From assembly GCA_900555605.1 (NCBI GenBank), contig USLW01000155.1, forward strand, positions 1-5,707: 5,707 bases of DNA. Reading direction: 5' to 3'. Positions 1 through 5,707 of the stretch are shown piece by piece (within the stretch, counting starts at the first letter, position 1; every line of letters starts with the position of its first letter). The translations under genes were made by a program, and so were the position numbers. The stretch is from an uncultured Clostridium sp. (GTDB taxonomy: Bacteria > Bacillota > Clostridia > UBA1212 > UBA1255). Below the pieces are notes generated by a model. It saw nothing but the letters and a program-made list of their open reading frames with translations. It had not been told where the DNA came from and made no database searches.

Positions 1-467
1 CAGCCTATATACTATTGATTTTTATCTTTCAGGTACAGCGTTTTTCTTTTGAATATCAGCAGGTCTCTGTCCTGCAATTCATCCTTTCGCTTTGTGCCTT
101 TTTGCTGCACATCATATTATGTATTTTTTTAAGAATCAAAAAATATACTGCTGCCGCAAGCGGCCTCTTTGTCTATCAGCTGATCGGTGCTGTCAGTTAC
201 TTTATTTATTTTATTGCTTTTATGCTGAGATCCGGCGTCGCGTTTTTTGAAACGCTATTCCGTTGGTGGTCCTTCCTCTATCAGCCCTTTGTCATTGTGC
301 TTTCCCGGATCACGGGAATTTCCCTCAAGTTTTCCATAGGGCTGTGTTATTTATTGCTGACCTATATCAGCGGCAGAACCATCCTATCTATTCGAAAAGA
401 TATCGCCTTTGAACGCAATGTCGCTGAAGATAAAGAAATGGTATCCAAATTACACCCGCCCGCCTAA
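1..467 (+). CDS. C-terminal part of an unrecognised multi-pass membrane protein (5' end outside window)
   Basis: The reading frame is open back to the left edge (complete codons from base 3), so the gene almost certainly starts outside the window. A TTG at 15 could be read as a start but has no Shine-Dalgarno sequence before it and falls inside a hydrophobic run. Numbering from that TTG, hydrophobic segments lie at about residues 18-39, 51-71 and 103-120, with a further partial one at the window edge. Basic clusters (RIKK after the first full segment, RK at 127-128 after the last) suggest these ends face the cytoplasm, and the last 30 or so residues form a charged, soluble tail. The stretch around 73-90 is rich in Phe and Trp and may be amphipathic. 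I do not recognise the family and no catalytic motif is visible. The gene is convergent with the minus-strand cluster, so it is probably a separate transcription unit. The frame and coding nature are fairly sure; the function is unknown. Confidence 0.7.
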   Translation, partial: AYILLIFIFQVQRFSFEYQQVSVLQFILSLCAFLLHIILCIFLRIKKYTAAASGLFVYQLIGAVSYFIYFIAFMLRSGVAFFETLFRWWSFLYQPFVIVLSRITGISLKFSIGLCYLLLTYISGRTILSIRKDIAFERNVAEDKEMVSKLHPPA

Positions 468-468
468 A

Positions 469-1926
469 TTATAACCGTTTGCTTTTCAGTTCGTTTCCCG
501 GATTTTGCCAGTCTGCATGAAAAATTCCCGGTATATCCGTTCTTTCGTACCCGGAAATACCGATATAGTCTCTGACCAGTTGAATCATTCCGTACGGCAG
601 CCGCGCACAACGATAGCTGTCGATATAGGAGACCGCACTTAAGATCGTCGGCGCGGCAAAACCGCTGGCAATCGCCGCTGCGGCAACTTCACGCAGATCC
701 GACATGTATGTATCCGTTATTCTGCGAAAATATGTATCTGCAAACAGATTGTCAAGGTCACGGCTGGTCTCATAGGCATCGGCAACACGATACAGCAGTT
801 TGGAACGAATATAAGAACCGCCCTGAAAGGTTTTCGCAATGGATGGAATATTCAGATTCCATTCGTATAAATCAGAGGCACGCGAAAGCAAAGCAAAGGC
901 CTGCGCATATGCACAGACATAGCCCAAATAAAGGGCGCGCCGAAGGCGCTCAATAAACATCTTTCTCTCCAATACCGTAAAAGACTTTGCGATGGGCGGC
1001 TTTACAAGTTTTGAAGAAGCAATTCGTTCATTCATCATATTGGAAAGGAATCTGGCATTCAGGGATTCAATGAGGATCGGGACAGGGTAAGACAGTTCCA
1101 TAGCGCTGTTTACCATCCAGATCAAAGAGGATCCGTAGCTTACACGATCAAGTACGATACTAAGAAAGGGCTGGCCGGTATGTGCATCCGTACGTCCTGC
1201 AATATCCGTAACAATATCGATCATATAAGATTCCAATTCTCCGGTATTCCACTCTGATAAAATTTCGGTTAATTCAACAGAATCACAGTTCAATGCATTC
1301 TGCAGCAAATGAACTGCTTCGCACAATACCTGTAGCAGCGCATATTCTATGCTGTTATGAATCATTTTCACATATTGCCCGGAACCGGCCGGGCCGATAT
1401 AGGGACAGCAAGAAAAGCCTTCAATCTCAGCCGCCGCATCTGCCAGCAACGGTTTTACAATTTCATATACCTCCGCCCTTCCTCCCGGCATAAAGGAAGC
1501 ACCGTGCAGCGCACCTTCACTTCCGCCTGAAAAACCGGTGGGTAAATAATGAATGCCTTCTTTCTCCAAATCCTTGATCCTGATATCTGCTGTTTTAAAA
1601 TAAGTATCGCAGGTATCAACAATGATATCCTCCGGATCCAGCATGCGAACCAATCCGTCCAGCAAAGATTCCGCAAAAAAGGTATCTTTGCTGACAAGCA
1701 ATATAATACGAGGCTGCCGGATTGACAAAACAAAGGTTTCAAGGTCACATACAGACTCCACGCTGCATCGTTCCAAAGCAGCTGTAAATGCGCCGCGTTC
1801 GTCATTTGTCATATGTTCCGTTTCCACATGGTACAAGACGACATCATGCCCTCGCTCTGCCATATGAATCGACAGCTGTACACCCCAGTCTCCGTTTGTC
1901 AAAATTCCTGCTGCGTTTTTATTCAA
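469..1926 (-). CDS. Divergent 6-phosphogluconate dehydrogenase (decarboxylating) homologue, 485 aa
   Basis: This is a full-length relative of three-domain 6-phosphogluconate dehydrogenase (usual length about 470-480), a cytosolic enzyme that oxidatively decarboxylates 6-phosphogluconate to ribulose 5-phosphate. Conserved family landmarks are FSGGSEGA at 132-139, GQYVKMIHNSIEY at 183-195 (Lys187, His190, Asn191, Glu194 and Tyr195 correspond to catalytic and substrate residues), NARFLS at 290-295, a helical C-terminal domain with GGSYIRS at 369-375, and RDYIG at 452-456. Several normally invariant sites are changed. The GxAxxG loop reads TNGDWG (10-15), the NADP-phosphate motif NRT reads HVE (33-35), GGN near 105 reads TCD, KGTGKW reads GSSLIW (265-270), and the GAH of the C-terminal tail reads GIS (456-458). 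The start is TTG at 1926, fixed by an in-frame stop at 1933-1935 and a GGTGA site 6 nt upstream. It is the last gene of the cluster, 14 nt after the acyl-CoA ligase. Homology is certain; classical 6PGDH activity is doubtful. Confidence 0.88.
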   Translation of the reverse strand: MNKNAAGILTNGDWGVQLSIHMAERGHDVVLYHVETEHMTNDERGAFTAALERCSVESVCDLETFVLSIRQPRIILLVSKDTFFAESLLDGLVRMLDPEDIIVDTCDTYFKTADIRIKDLEKEGIHYLPTGFSGGSEGALHGASFMPGGRAEVYEIVKPLLADAAAEIEGFSCCPYIGPAGSGQYVKMIHNSIEYALLQVLCEAVHLLQNALNCDSVELTEILSEWNTGELESYMIDIVTDIAGRTDAHTGQPFLSIVLDRVSYGSSLIWMVNSAMELSYPVPILIESLNARFLSNMMNERIASSKLVKPPIAKSFTVLERKMFIERLRRALYLGYVCAYAQAFALLSRASDLYEWNLNIPSIAKTFQGGSYIRSKLLYRVADAYETSRDLDNLFADTYFRRITDTYMSDLREVAAAAIASGFAAPTILSAVSYIDSYRCARLPYGMIQLVRDYIGISGYERTDIPGIFHADWQNPGNELKSKRL

Positions 1927-1932
1927 CGATTG

Positions 1933-1942
1933 TCACCGCCTC
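1933..1942 (-). promoter_or_regulatory. Ribosome binding site supporting the TTG start of the 6PGDH homologue
   Basis: On the minus strand this reads GAGGCGGTGA, with the GGTGA part ending 6 nt before the TTG at 1926. It overlaps the stop codon of the upstream acyl-CoA ligase (1941-1943), so translation of the two genes is likely coupled. It also contains the in-frame stop that rules out a longer N-terminus. Confidence 0.6.
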
Positions 1943-3659
1943 AGACTTGGTTTTCCTCCACATAACGCTTGATCTTTTTCGTCGAGGTTTTCACAAATTC
2001 ATTTTCGCGCAGAACGAAGCCCTTCACTGCTTTATAAGCAACAAGCTGCTTATTGACCGAACGGATCTCATTCTGGATTACTGCCCGCGGATTGTCCGAA
2101 GAAATCAGTCCATTTGCCGCAGCCTCCGTGATATTCTCATAGTTCGGGAAAATATTGGCCTTTACAATGGTCTCTCCATTTTCCTCGTCCCCATATACCA
2201 TCACTTCTTCGATGTAAGGACTCTTCAGCAGGAGATATTCAATTTCCTCCGGGAAAATATTTTTACCGTTTTTTGTAACAATAACGTTTTTCTTTCTGCC
2301 TGTAATATGAACAAATTGATCGGAATCAATATATCCGAGATCGCCGGAATGAAAAAATCCTTCGCTGTTAATTGCCATTTTGGTGGCGGCTTCATCCTGA
2401 TAGTAGCCCAGCATTACATTCGGCCCTTTGATCAAAATTTCTCCAATACCGTCTGAAGAAGGCGCATCAATTTTAATTTCTACTTTCGGCATAGGCAGCC
2501 CCGCCGCATCATCCTTATAGTCACAATCCCGGTTTAATGCCGCGATCGGCGCGCACTCCGTCAGTCCGTAGCCTTGGATCGTCAAAATTCCGAAATCCCG
2601 AAAATCTTTACTGACAATCGGATCAATTGCAGCAGCACCGCAGATCAGCAGGCGGAGATGACCGCCAAAACTTTCATGAATCTGCGCAAACAGCTTACGC
2701 CGCCTGTCAATCCCGATTTTACGCAGAAAATTACTTAATTTCAGTCCGAACCTTACTTTTTTCTCCATACCTGATTTTCGAATCGTATCCCATACTTTTT
2801 TATGCATGGACTCAAATACCAGCGGGACTCCTAAAATCATAGTAACCTTTGCCTGCGCCATATTTTTGGTAATGTGCCGAAGTCCCTCGCAATACGCAAC
2901 CGTACTGCCCCGATAGAGCTGGCATAAATAGCCGCAGGTACACTCATATGTATGGTGGATCGGCAGAATCGATAAAAATACGTCCTTGTCGTCAATATAT
3001 ACCATCGAACACATGGCCATCAGATTTTCACAAATATTCCTGTGCGAGAGCATGACGGCCTTCGCCACATCGGTCGTCCCTGAAGTGAACAGCAGTACCC
3101 GCATTTCTTCAGGATTAATATGCGCATCTATAAAATCCTTCCGTCCGCCTTCAACCAGCGCGTGCCCTTCTCTCAGCAGATCATCAAAAGAAATAAAAGA
3201 ATCCGACAGATCGCTGTGTCCCATAATAATCCAATATTTCATGGTTGGCACCTGAGACATGCATTCTGCCATTTTATCTGCCAATTTATGAGAAAAGACC
3301 ACCGCATAAACCTCGGCGCGATTCAGGGAAGTGATAATTTCCTGAACAGGCAGTTCTTTGTCCAAGGGAACGATAACCGCATCCGAGCTGTTGATAACAG
3401 ATAAATATGTTACAGACCATTCGTAGCGGTTCTCGCCGATTACCGCCACCCTTTTTCCCCCGCAGCCCATTTCAAGCAGTTTTGTACCGAATGCATCTAC
3501 ATCTTTTTTAAAATGTGTAAACGATACAGGCTCGTACTCCGTGTTTCCCTCCGTCTTTCTTAAATATGCCGCCTTTGGGCCGAATTTTCTTTCCGACTTT
3601 TCAAGCATCTCTTTTAAATCACGGATTGTTTCCACGTCGTACAACGGTATATTCTTCAT
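1941..3659 (-). CDS. AMP-forming long-chain acyl-CoA synthetase (fatty-acid--CoA ligase family), 572 aa
   Basis: This is a member of the adenylate-forming (ANL) superfamily, which activates a carboxylate with ATP to an acyl-AMP and then transfers it to coenzyme A. The large N-terminal domain carries the phosphate-loop motif FTSGTTDVAK at 191-200 followed by AVMLSHRN, a LPIHHTYE motif (232-239, acyl pocket side), GYGLTE at 363-368, and SGDLGYID at 438-445 (Asp440 contacts the ribose). The hinge is GRKKN at 454-458. The C-terminal lid ends in KTSTKKIKR (557-565), where Lys562 is the likely adenylation lysine. All core motifs are present, so an active enzyme is expected. One oddity is Asp197 where most homologues have Gly. 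Acyl chain preference cannot be read from the sequence; long-chain is assigned from overall similarity, and another carboxylic acid is possible. The ATG at 3659 has AGGAG 10 nt upstream. The gene lies 28 bp after the TIM-barrel isomerase and 14 bp before the dehydrogenase homologue, so cotranscription is likely. Confidence 0.9.
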   Translation of the reverse strand: MKNIPLYDVETIRDLKEMLEKSERKFGPKAAYLRKTEGNTEYEPVSFTHFKKDVDAFGTKLLEMGCGGKRVAVIGENRYEWSVTYLSVINSSDAVIVPLDKELPVQEIITSLNRAEVYAVVFSHKLADKMAECMSQVPTMKYWIIMGHSDLSDSFISFDDLLREGHALVEGGRKDFIDAHINPEEMRVLLFTSGTTDVAKAVMLSHRNICENLMAMCSMVYIDDKDVFLSILPIHHTYECTCGYLCQLYRGSTVAYCEGLRHITKNMAQAKVTMILGVPLVFESMHKKVWDTIRKSGMEKKVRFGLKLSNFLRKIGIDRRRKLFAQIHESFGGHLRLLICGAAAIDPIVSKDFRDFGILTIQGYGLTECAPIAALNRDCDYKDDAAGLPMPKVEIKIDAPSSDGIGEILIKGPNVMLGYYQDEAATKMAINSEGFFHSGDLGYIDSDQFVHITGRKKNVIVTKNGKNIFPEEIEYLLLKSPYIEEVMVYGDEENGETIVKANIFPNYENITEAAANGLISSDNPRAVIQNEIRSVNKQLVAYKAVKGFVLRENEFVKTSTKKIKRYVEENQV

Positions 3660-3669
3660 TCCAAAACCG

Positions 3670-3680
3670 CTCCTTTCCTT
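3670..3680 (-). promoter_or_regulatory. Ribosome binding site of the acyl-CoA synthetase
   Basis: The minus strand reads AAGGAAAGGAG, with the AGGAG core ending 10 nt before the ATG at 3659. It sits within the 28-bp gap after the isomerase stop, leaving no room for a terminator or promoter there. Confidence 0.6.
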
Positions 3681-3687
3681 GTGCCTC

Positions 3688-4515
3688 TTATATTTTCTTC
3701 ACCTGTGTAAAAAATCTCTGCATATAGTTCATAAACTGCATAAATACCACACCGGGGGCTTCCAGATCCGCGTACCAGCGCTTTACCCATTCCAATGAAA
3801 TATAACCGTCATAGCCATGATCCGTCAGAACCTGAAGCGCCTCGGAAATCGGGATATCACCCTGCCCCATCATTTTATATTTTAATCCGCCGTTCGGTTC
3901 TATAACGGAATCCTTTACATGAAGATATTTGATTTTTTTGCCCAATATCTCATAGGTTGCTTTCGGCGGCTCTCCGAAATAACGGAAAGGATGGTGAATA
4001 TCCCATAAGACGCCGATATTTTCTTGATTTCCGGCCAACTCCAGCAGAGACATGAGCCGCGCGGAATCCGCATATGCCCCGTTCGTTTCAATCAGAAGCG
4101 TAACATGCTTGCCCTTTGCATATTCAGACAAGGCTTGCAGTCCTTCAGCCACAAACGCATCCGCAACAGGCTCTTCGGGCTGGGGATTTTTATCTCCCAT
4201 TACGCGAATATACGGAACATGGAGTGTTTCCGCCAGATCAATATAGGCACGGCCTTCCCGCCGCATTTGATCTTTTGCTGCCTTTTGAAACAGATAACAA
4301 GCAGAGGTCAGGCAAACCACCGGGAGCTTCAGCTGCTCCAGACGTGCCAGCGTCTCAGGTAAATTTTCATGACGGAACTGTTTCACATGCGGCGCATACA
4401 ACTCATTTTGAATACCGCGTATTTCAATTCCGTCAAAGCCCATATCTTTTGCAGTCGATAAAATATCATTCCAGGACCAGTCCGGACACCCAAGGGTAGA
4501 AAAAGCAAATTTCAT
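3688..4515 (-). CDS. Sugar phosphate isomerase/epimerase, xylose-isomerase-like TIM barrel (AP endonuclease 2 family fold), 275 aa
   Basis: The protein has the alternating pattern of a single-domain TIM barrel of the xylose-isomerase-like superfamily, whose members use a divalent metal to isomerise or epimerise sugars, keto-sugars or inositol derivatives in the cytosol. Numbered from ATG 4515, the visible metal and active-site positions are Glu31 and Arg33 in GIEIRG on an early strand, Glu143 in LLIETNG, Asp172 and His174/His175 in WDIHHPF, His199 in YLHVKD, and Glu242 in SLEW near the C-terminus. The length of 275 aa is typical. The start is placed at ATG 4515 because GGAGGT lies 8 nt upstream. 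The open frame continues to a TTG at 4560, but that would put the strong ribosome binding site inside the gene and add 15 residues before the natural first beta strand (MKFAFSTLG). It lies 51 bp after the aminotransferase and 28 bp before the acyl-CoA ligase. The substrate cannot be assigned; this family is very broad. Confidence 0.85.
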   Translation of the reverse strand: MKFAFSTLGCPDWSWNDILSTAKDMGFDGIEIRGIQNELYAPHVKQFRHENLPETLARLEQLKLPVVCLTSACYLFQKAAKDQMRREGRAYIDLAETLHVPYIRVMGDKNPQPEEPVADAFVAEGLQALSEYAKGKHVTLLIETNGAYADSARLMSLLELAGNQENIGVLWDIHHPFRYFGEPPKATYEILGKKIKYLHVKDSVIEPNGGLKYKMMGQGDIPISEALQVLTDHGYDGYISLEWVKRWYADLEAPGVVFMQFMNYMQRFFTQVKKI

Positions 4516-4523
4516 TCTAAGAT

Positions 4524-4529
4524 ACCTCC
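4524..4529 (-). promoter_or_regulatory. Strong ribosome binding site that decides the isomerase start
   Basis: The minus strand reads GGAGGT, 8 nt before the ATG at 4515. It is the best Shine-Dalgarno match in the window and favours this ATG over the upstream in-frame TTG at 4560. Confidence 0.7.
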
Positions 4530-4566
4530 AATCCAACAATACCGCATGACAGGCCGGCAACCAAGT

Positions 4567-5421
4567 TTACGCTTTATTAATAAACGCATCGAATTCCCTC
4601 ATCAGTCTGATTATAGTGGGGTTACCTGACGAATTATACACGAAATGATCAATGGTTGCAATCGGCAGAACTTTTATAGATGTTCCTGTTAAAAAGGCGC
4701 CTGCTACATGCTCCAGCCCATCCTGCCGAATCATATCATAGCGGACCGGGATTCCGGCCAGTTCACAGAGCCGAATCGTATATTTCCGCATAACACCTTC
4801 TAAAATCAATTCCGAGGGCGCGGTAAAAAGAACGCCTGGCTCATCTTTTCGCAGATAAAAGAAATTTGAACGGCTGCCCTCTGTCAGAAATCCCGCGCTG
4901 TTTACTAAAATTGCCTCAAAAACATTGCGTTCCGTTCTGAATGCTGCAACCGTATTCATATAGGCTTCTCTGCTGACCTTTGCATTCGGGTCCGGACGTT
5001 CCAGATGGAGGAGCGCAGTATCGACGCCTTTTTGATACACACTTTTTTCCGGATAAAAGGTCCTGCTCAGATACATCACAAAATCCGCTGCAGAATCCGT
5101 ATCGCGTTCCCCTCCTCCGCGGATGCAAAGCAGTTTGATATTGCAGTCTGTCTTTGCATTGACGCTCAGCAGGACCTGCGCATATTCCTCATATGCAGAT
5201 AAAGATAGGATTTTACCAAAATGCTCCATATCGGCACTGTCCGTAAGACGTTTATAATGATCCTCCGCAAATAGGCCTTTCCCTCCGATATAGCGGATTA
5301 CCTCATAAATGACTGTCCCTTCATAAGGAAGACTGACCACTGCTTTTTCATCTGAAGACGTATCAATCAGATCGCCGTTTACGATGATATAGCGTGCGGC
5401 ATTATCTTTTAAATGCAACAT
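4567..5421 (-). CDS. PLP-dependent class IV aminotransferase (BCAT / D-amino acid aminotransferase / ADC lyase fold), 284 aa
   Basis: Fold-type IV PLP enzymes include branched-chain and D-amino acid aminotransferases and aminodeoxychorismate lyase. Visible landmarks are EDHYKRL at 53-59 (the family EEHLxRL element), AKVSR at 147-151 with Lys148 as the likely Schiff-base lysine, LTEGSRSNFF at 179-188 with Glu181 expected to contact the PLP ring nitrogen, LEGVMRK at 207-213 (family LPGxxR, which holds the cofactor phosphate), and FLTGTSIKVLPI at 243-254. The N-terminal DxGxxxGDGxxE element is degenerate, reading VSLPYEGTVIYE at 29-40. The length is normal. The ATG at 5421 has GGGGTG 6 nt upstream and lies inside the end of the amidohydrolase gene (20-bp overlap), so translational coupling is likely. 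The substrate is uncertain. It seems to belong to a less studied clostridial-type subgroup, and a transaminase or a lyase are both possible. Confidence 0.87.
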   Translation of the reverse strand: MLHLKDNAARYIIVNGDLIDTSSDEKAVVSLPYEGTVIYEVIRYIGGKGLFAEDHYKRLTDSADMEHFGKILSLSAYEEYAQVLLSVNAKTDCNIKLLCIRGGGERDTDSAADFVMYLSRTFYPEKSVYQKGVDTALLHLERPDPNAKVSREAYMNTVAAFRTERNVFEAILVNSAGFLTEGSRSNFFYLRKDEPGVLFTAPSELILEGVMRKYTIRLCELAGIPVRYDMIRQDGLEHVAGAFLTGTSIKVLPIATIDHFVYNSSGNPTIIRLMREFDAFINKA

Positions 5422-5707
5422 GTTCTACACCCCATTTAATTTTTTCTTCATCAAGCTTTGTCATCGTGCGTCTGCGCATCACCGTTGTTCCGTTGATAAT
5501 CACAGTATCAACATCCGCGCCCTGCATTGCATATACGATGCAGGCGTTGATATCATGCACCGGCTGCAGATGGATTGCAGACATATCCACCATAATCAGG
5601 TCCGCCAGCATACCCTCTTTCAGAACCCCGCTGCGGCCGCCGAAGCCCAATGCGCGGGCGCCGTATTCTGTTGCCATTTTCACTGCCTGTCTTGCGGATA
5701 AAAACAG
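5402..5707 (-). CDS. C-terminal part of an amidohydrolase, methylthioadenosine/S-adenosylhomocysteine deaminase-like (5' end outside window)
   Basis: About 101 codons of the C-terminus are present; the frame stays open to the right edge, and an apparent GTG start at 5683 is only an internal valine. The segment begins with the helix ARQAVKMATEYGARALGF, the usual 'MATxxGAxALG' element of metal-dependent amidohydrolases. It then shows GVLKEGMLADLIMVD, the return to the small beta-sandwich domain, followed by HLQPVHD, and ends with DVDTVIINGTTVM (composite-domain strand and beta hairpin). This pattern fits the cytosolic deaminases acting on 5'-methylthioadenosine, S-adenosylhomocysteine or related purines and pterins (MtaD/SsnA/TrzA-like). 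The metal-binding HxH and catalytic residues lie outside the window, so the exact substrate cannot be judged. The stop codon overlaps the aminotransferase start region by 20 bp, which makes this the first visible gene of the operon. Family membership is confident; substrate is not. Confidence 0.85.
   Translation of the reverse strand: MFLSARQAVKMATEYGARALGFGGRSGVLKEGMLADLIMVDMSAIHLQPVHDINACIVYAMQGADVDTVIINGTTVMRRRTMTKLDEEKIKWGVEHVAFKR
5428..5433 (-). promoter_or_regulatory. Ribosome binding site of the class IV aminotransferase
   Basis: The minus strand reads GGGGTG, ending 6 nt before the ATG at 5421. It lies inside the last codons of the amidohydrolase, consistent with coupled translation. 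It is a weaker match than the site upstream of the isomerase. Confidence 0.45.

Noticed and set aside
240..255. Perfect inverted repeat with a 6-bp stem (GCGTTT / AAACGC) and 4-nt loop
   Set aside because: It lies inside the membrane-protein coding region, the stem is AT-weak, and no T tract follows on either strand, so it does not look like a terminator.
302..318. Inverted repeat TTCCCG / CGGGAA with a 5-nt loop
   Set aside because: It is short, lies in coding sequence, and is followed by only three T residues; a chance palindrome is the simpler explanation.
1455..1805. A 116-codon minus-strand open frame inside the dehydrogenase homologue
   Set aside because: It is a shifted frame within the Rossmann and SGG region of the real gene. 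The real frame holds all conserved motifs, so this does not indicate a frameshift.
1788..2456. A 222-codon plus-strand open frame spanning the junction of the dehydrogenase homologue and the acyl-CoA ligase
   Set aside because: It lies antisense to two well-supported genes with clear family motifs, has no Shine-Dalgarno sequence before its ATG, and its translation shows no recognisable domain.
4024..4499. Overlapping plus-strand open frames of 64-127 codons opposite the isomerase gene
   Set aside because: They are shadows of a gene whose own frame carries conserved metal-site motifs; several overlap one another in different frames and none has a convincing ribosome binding site.
4516..4566. 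The 51-bp gap between aminotransferase and isomerase as a possible promoter or attenuator
   Set aside because: Apart from the ribosome binding site it holds only a small GCCGGC palindrome and no clear -35/-10 pair or T-tailed hairpin.
5420..5701. A 93-codon plus-strand open frame opposite the amidohydrolase end
   Set aside because: It is the antisense shadow of a segment with clear amidohydrolase C-terminal motifs and has no matching family features.

Overview
The window is almost entirely protein-coding. It looks like a moderate-GC, low-to-mid GC Gram-positive anaerobe of the Clostridia type. That placement is an inference from the purine-rich GGAGG-type ribosome binding sites, tight same-strand gene packing, a TTG start codon, and the general look of the acyl-CoA ligase and class IV aminotransferase. 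No rRNA, tRNA or other marker fixes the taxon.

Layout: positions 1-467 (+ strand) hold the C-terminal part of an unrecognised multi-pass membrane protein that enters from the left edge. It converges on a five-gene minus-strand block with only one base between the two stop codons. In transcription order (right to left) the block holds: the C-terminal end of an amidohydrolase of the methylthioadenosine/S-adenosylhomocysteine deaminase type (5707-5402, cut by the window edge); a PLP-dependent class IV aminotransferase (5421-4567); a xylose-isomerase-like TIM-barrel sugar (phosphate) isomerase/epimerase (4515-3688); an AMP-forming long-chain acyl-CoA synthetase (3659-1941); and a divergent, full-length homologue of decarboxylating 6-phosphogluconate dehydrogenase (1926-469).

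The first two genes overlap by 20 bp and the others are separated by 51, 28 and 14 bp. Each gene has its own Shine-Dalgarno-like sequence, and I see no terminator between them, so a single operon is likely. Its promoter lies outside the window to the right. No gene-free stretch longer than 51 bp exists here.

How the genes work together is not established. The enzyme set (hydrolytic deaminase, transaminase, isomerase, CoA ligase, beta-hydroxyacid-type dehydrogenase) could form a small catabolic or salvage route, but this is inference from co-location only. The most notable single object is the 6-phosphogluconate dehydrogenase homologue. It keeps the catalytic Lys/Glu and sugar-contact residues but has lost most residues that normally hold the NADP 2'-phosphate and the substrate phosphate. 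This points to a changed substrate or cofactor rather than simple decay.
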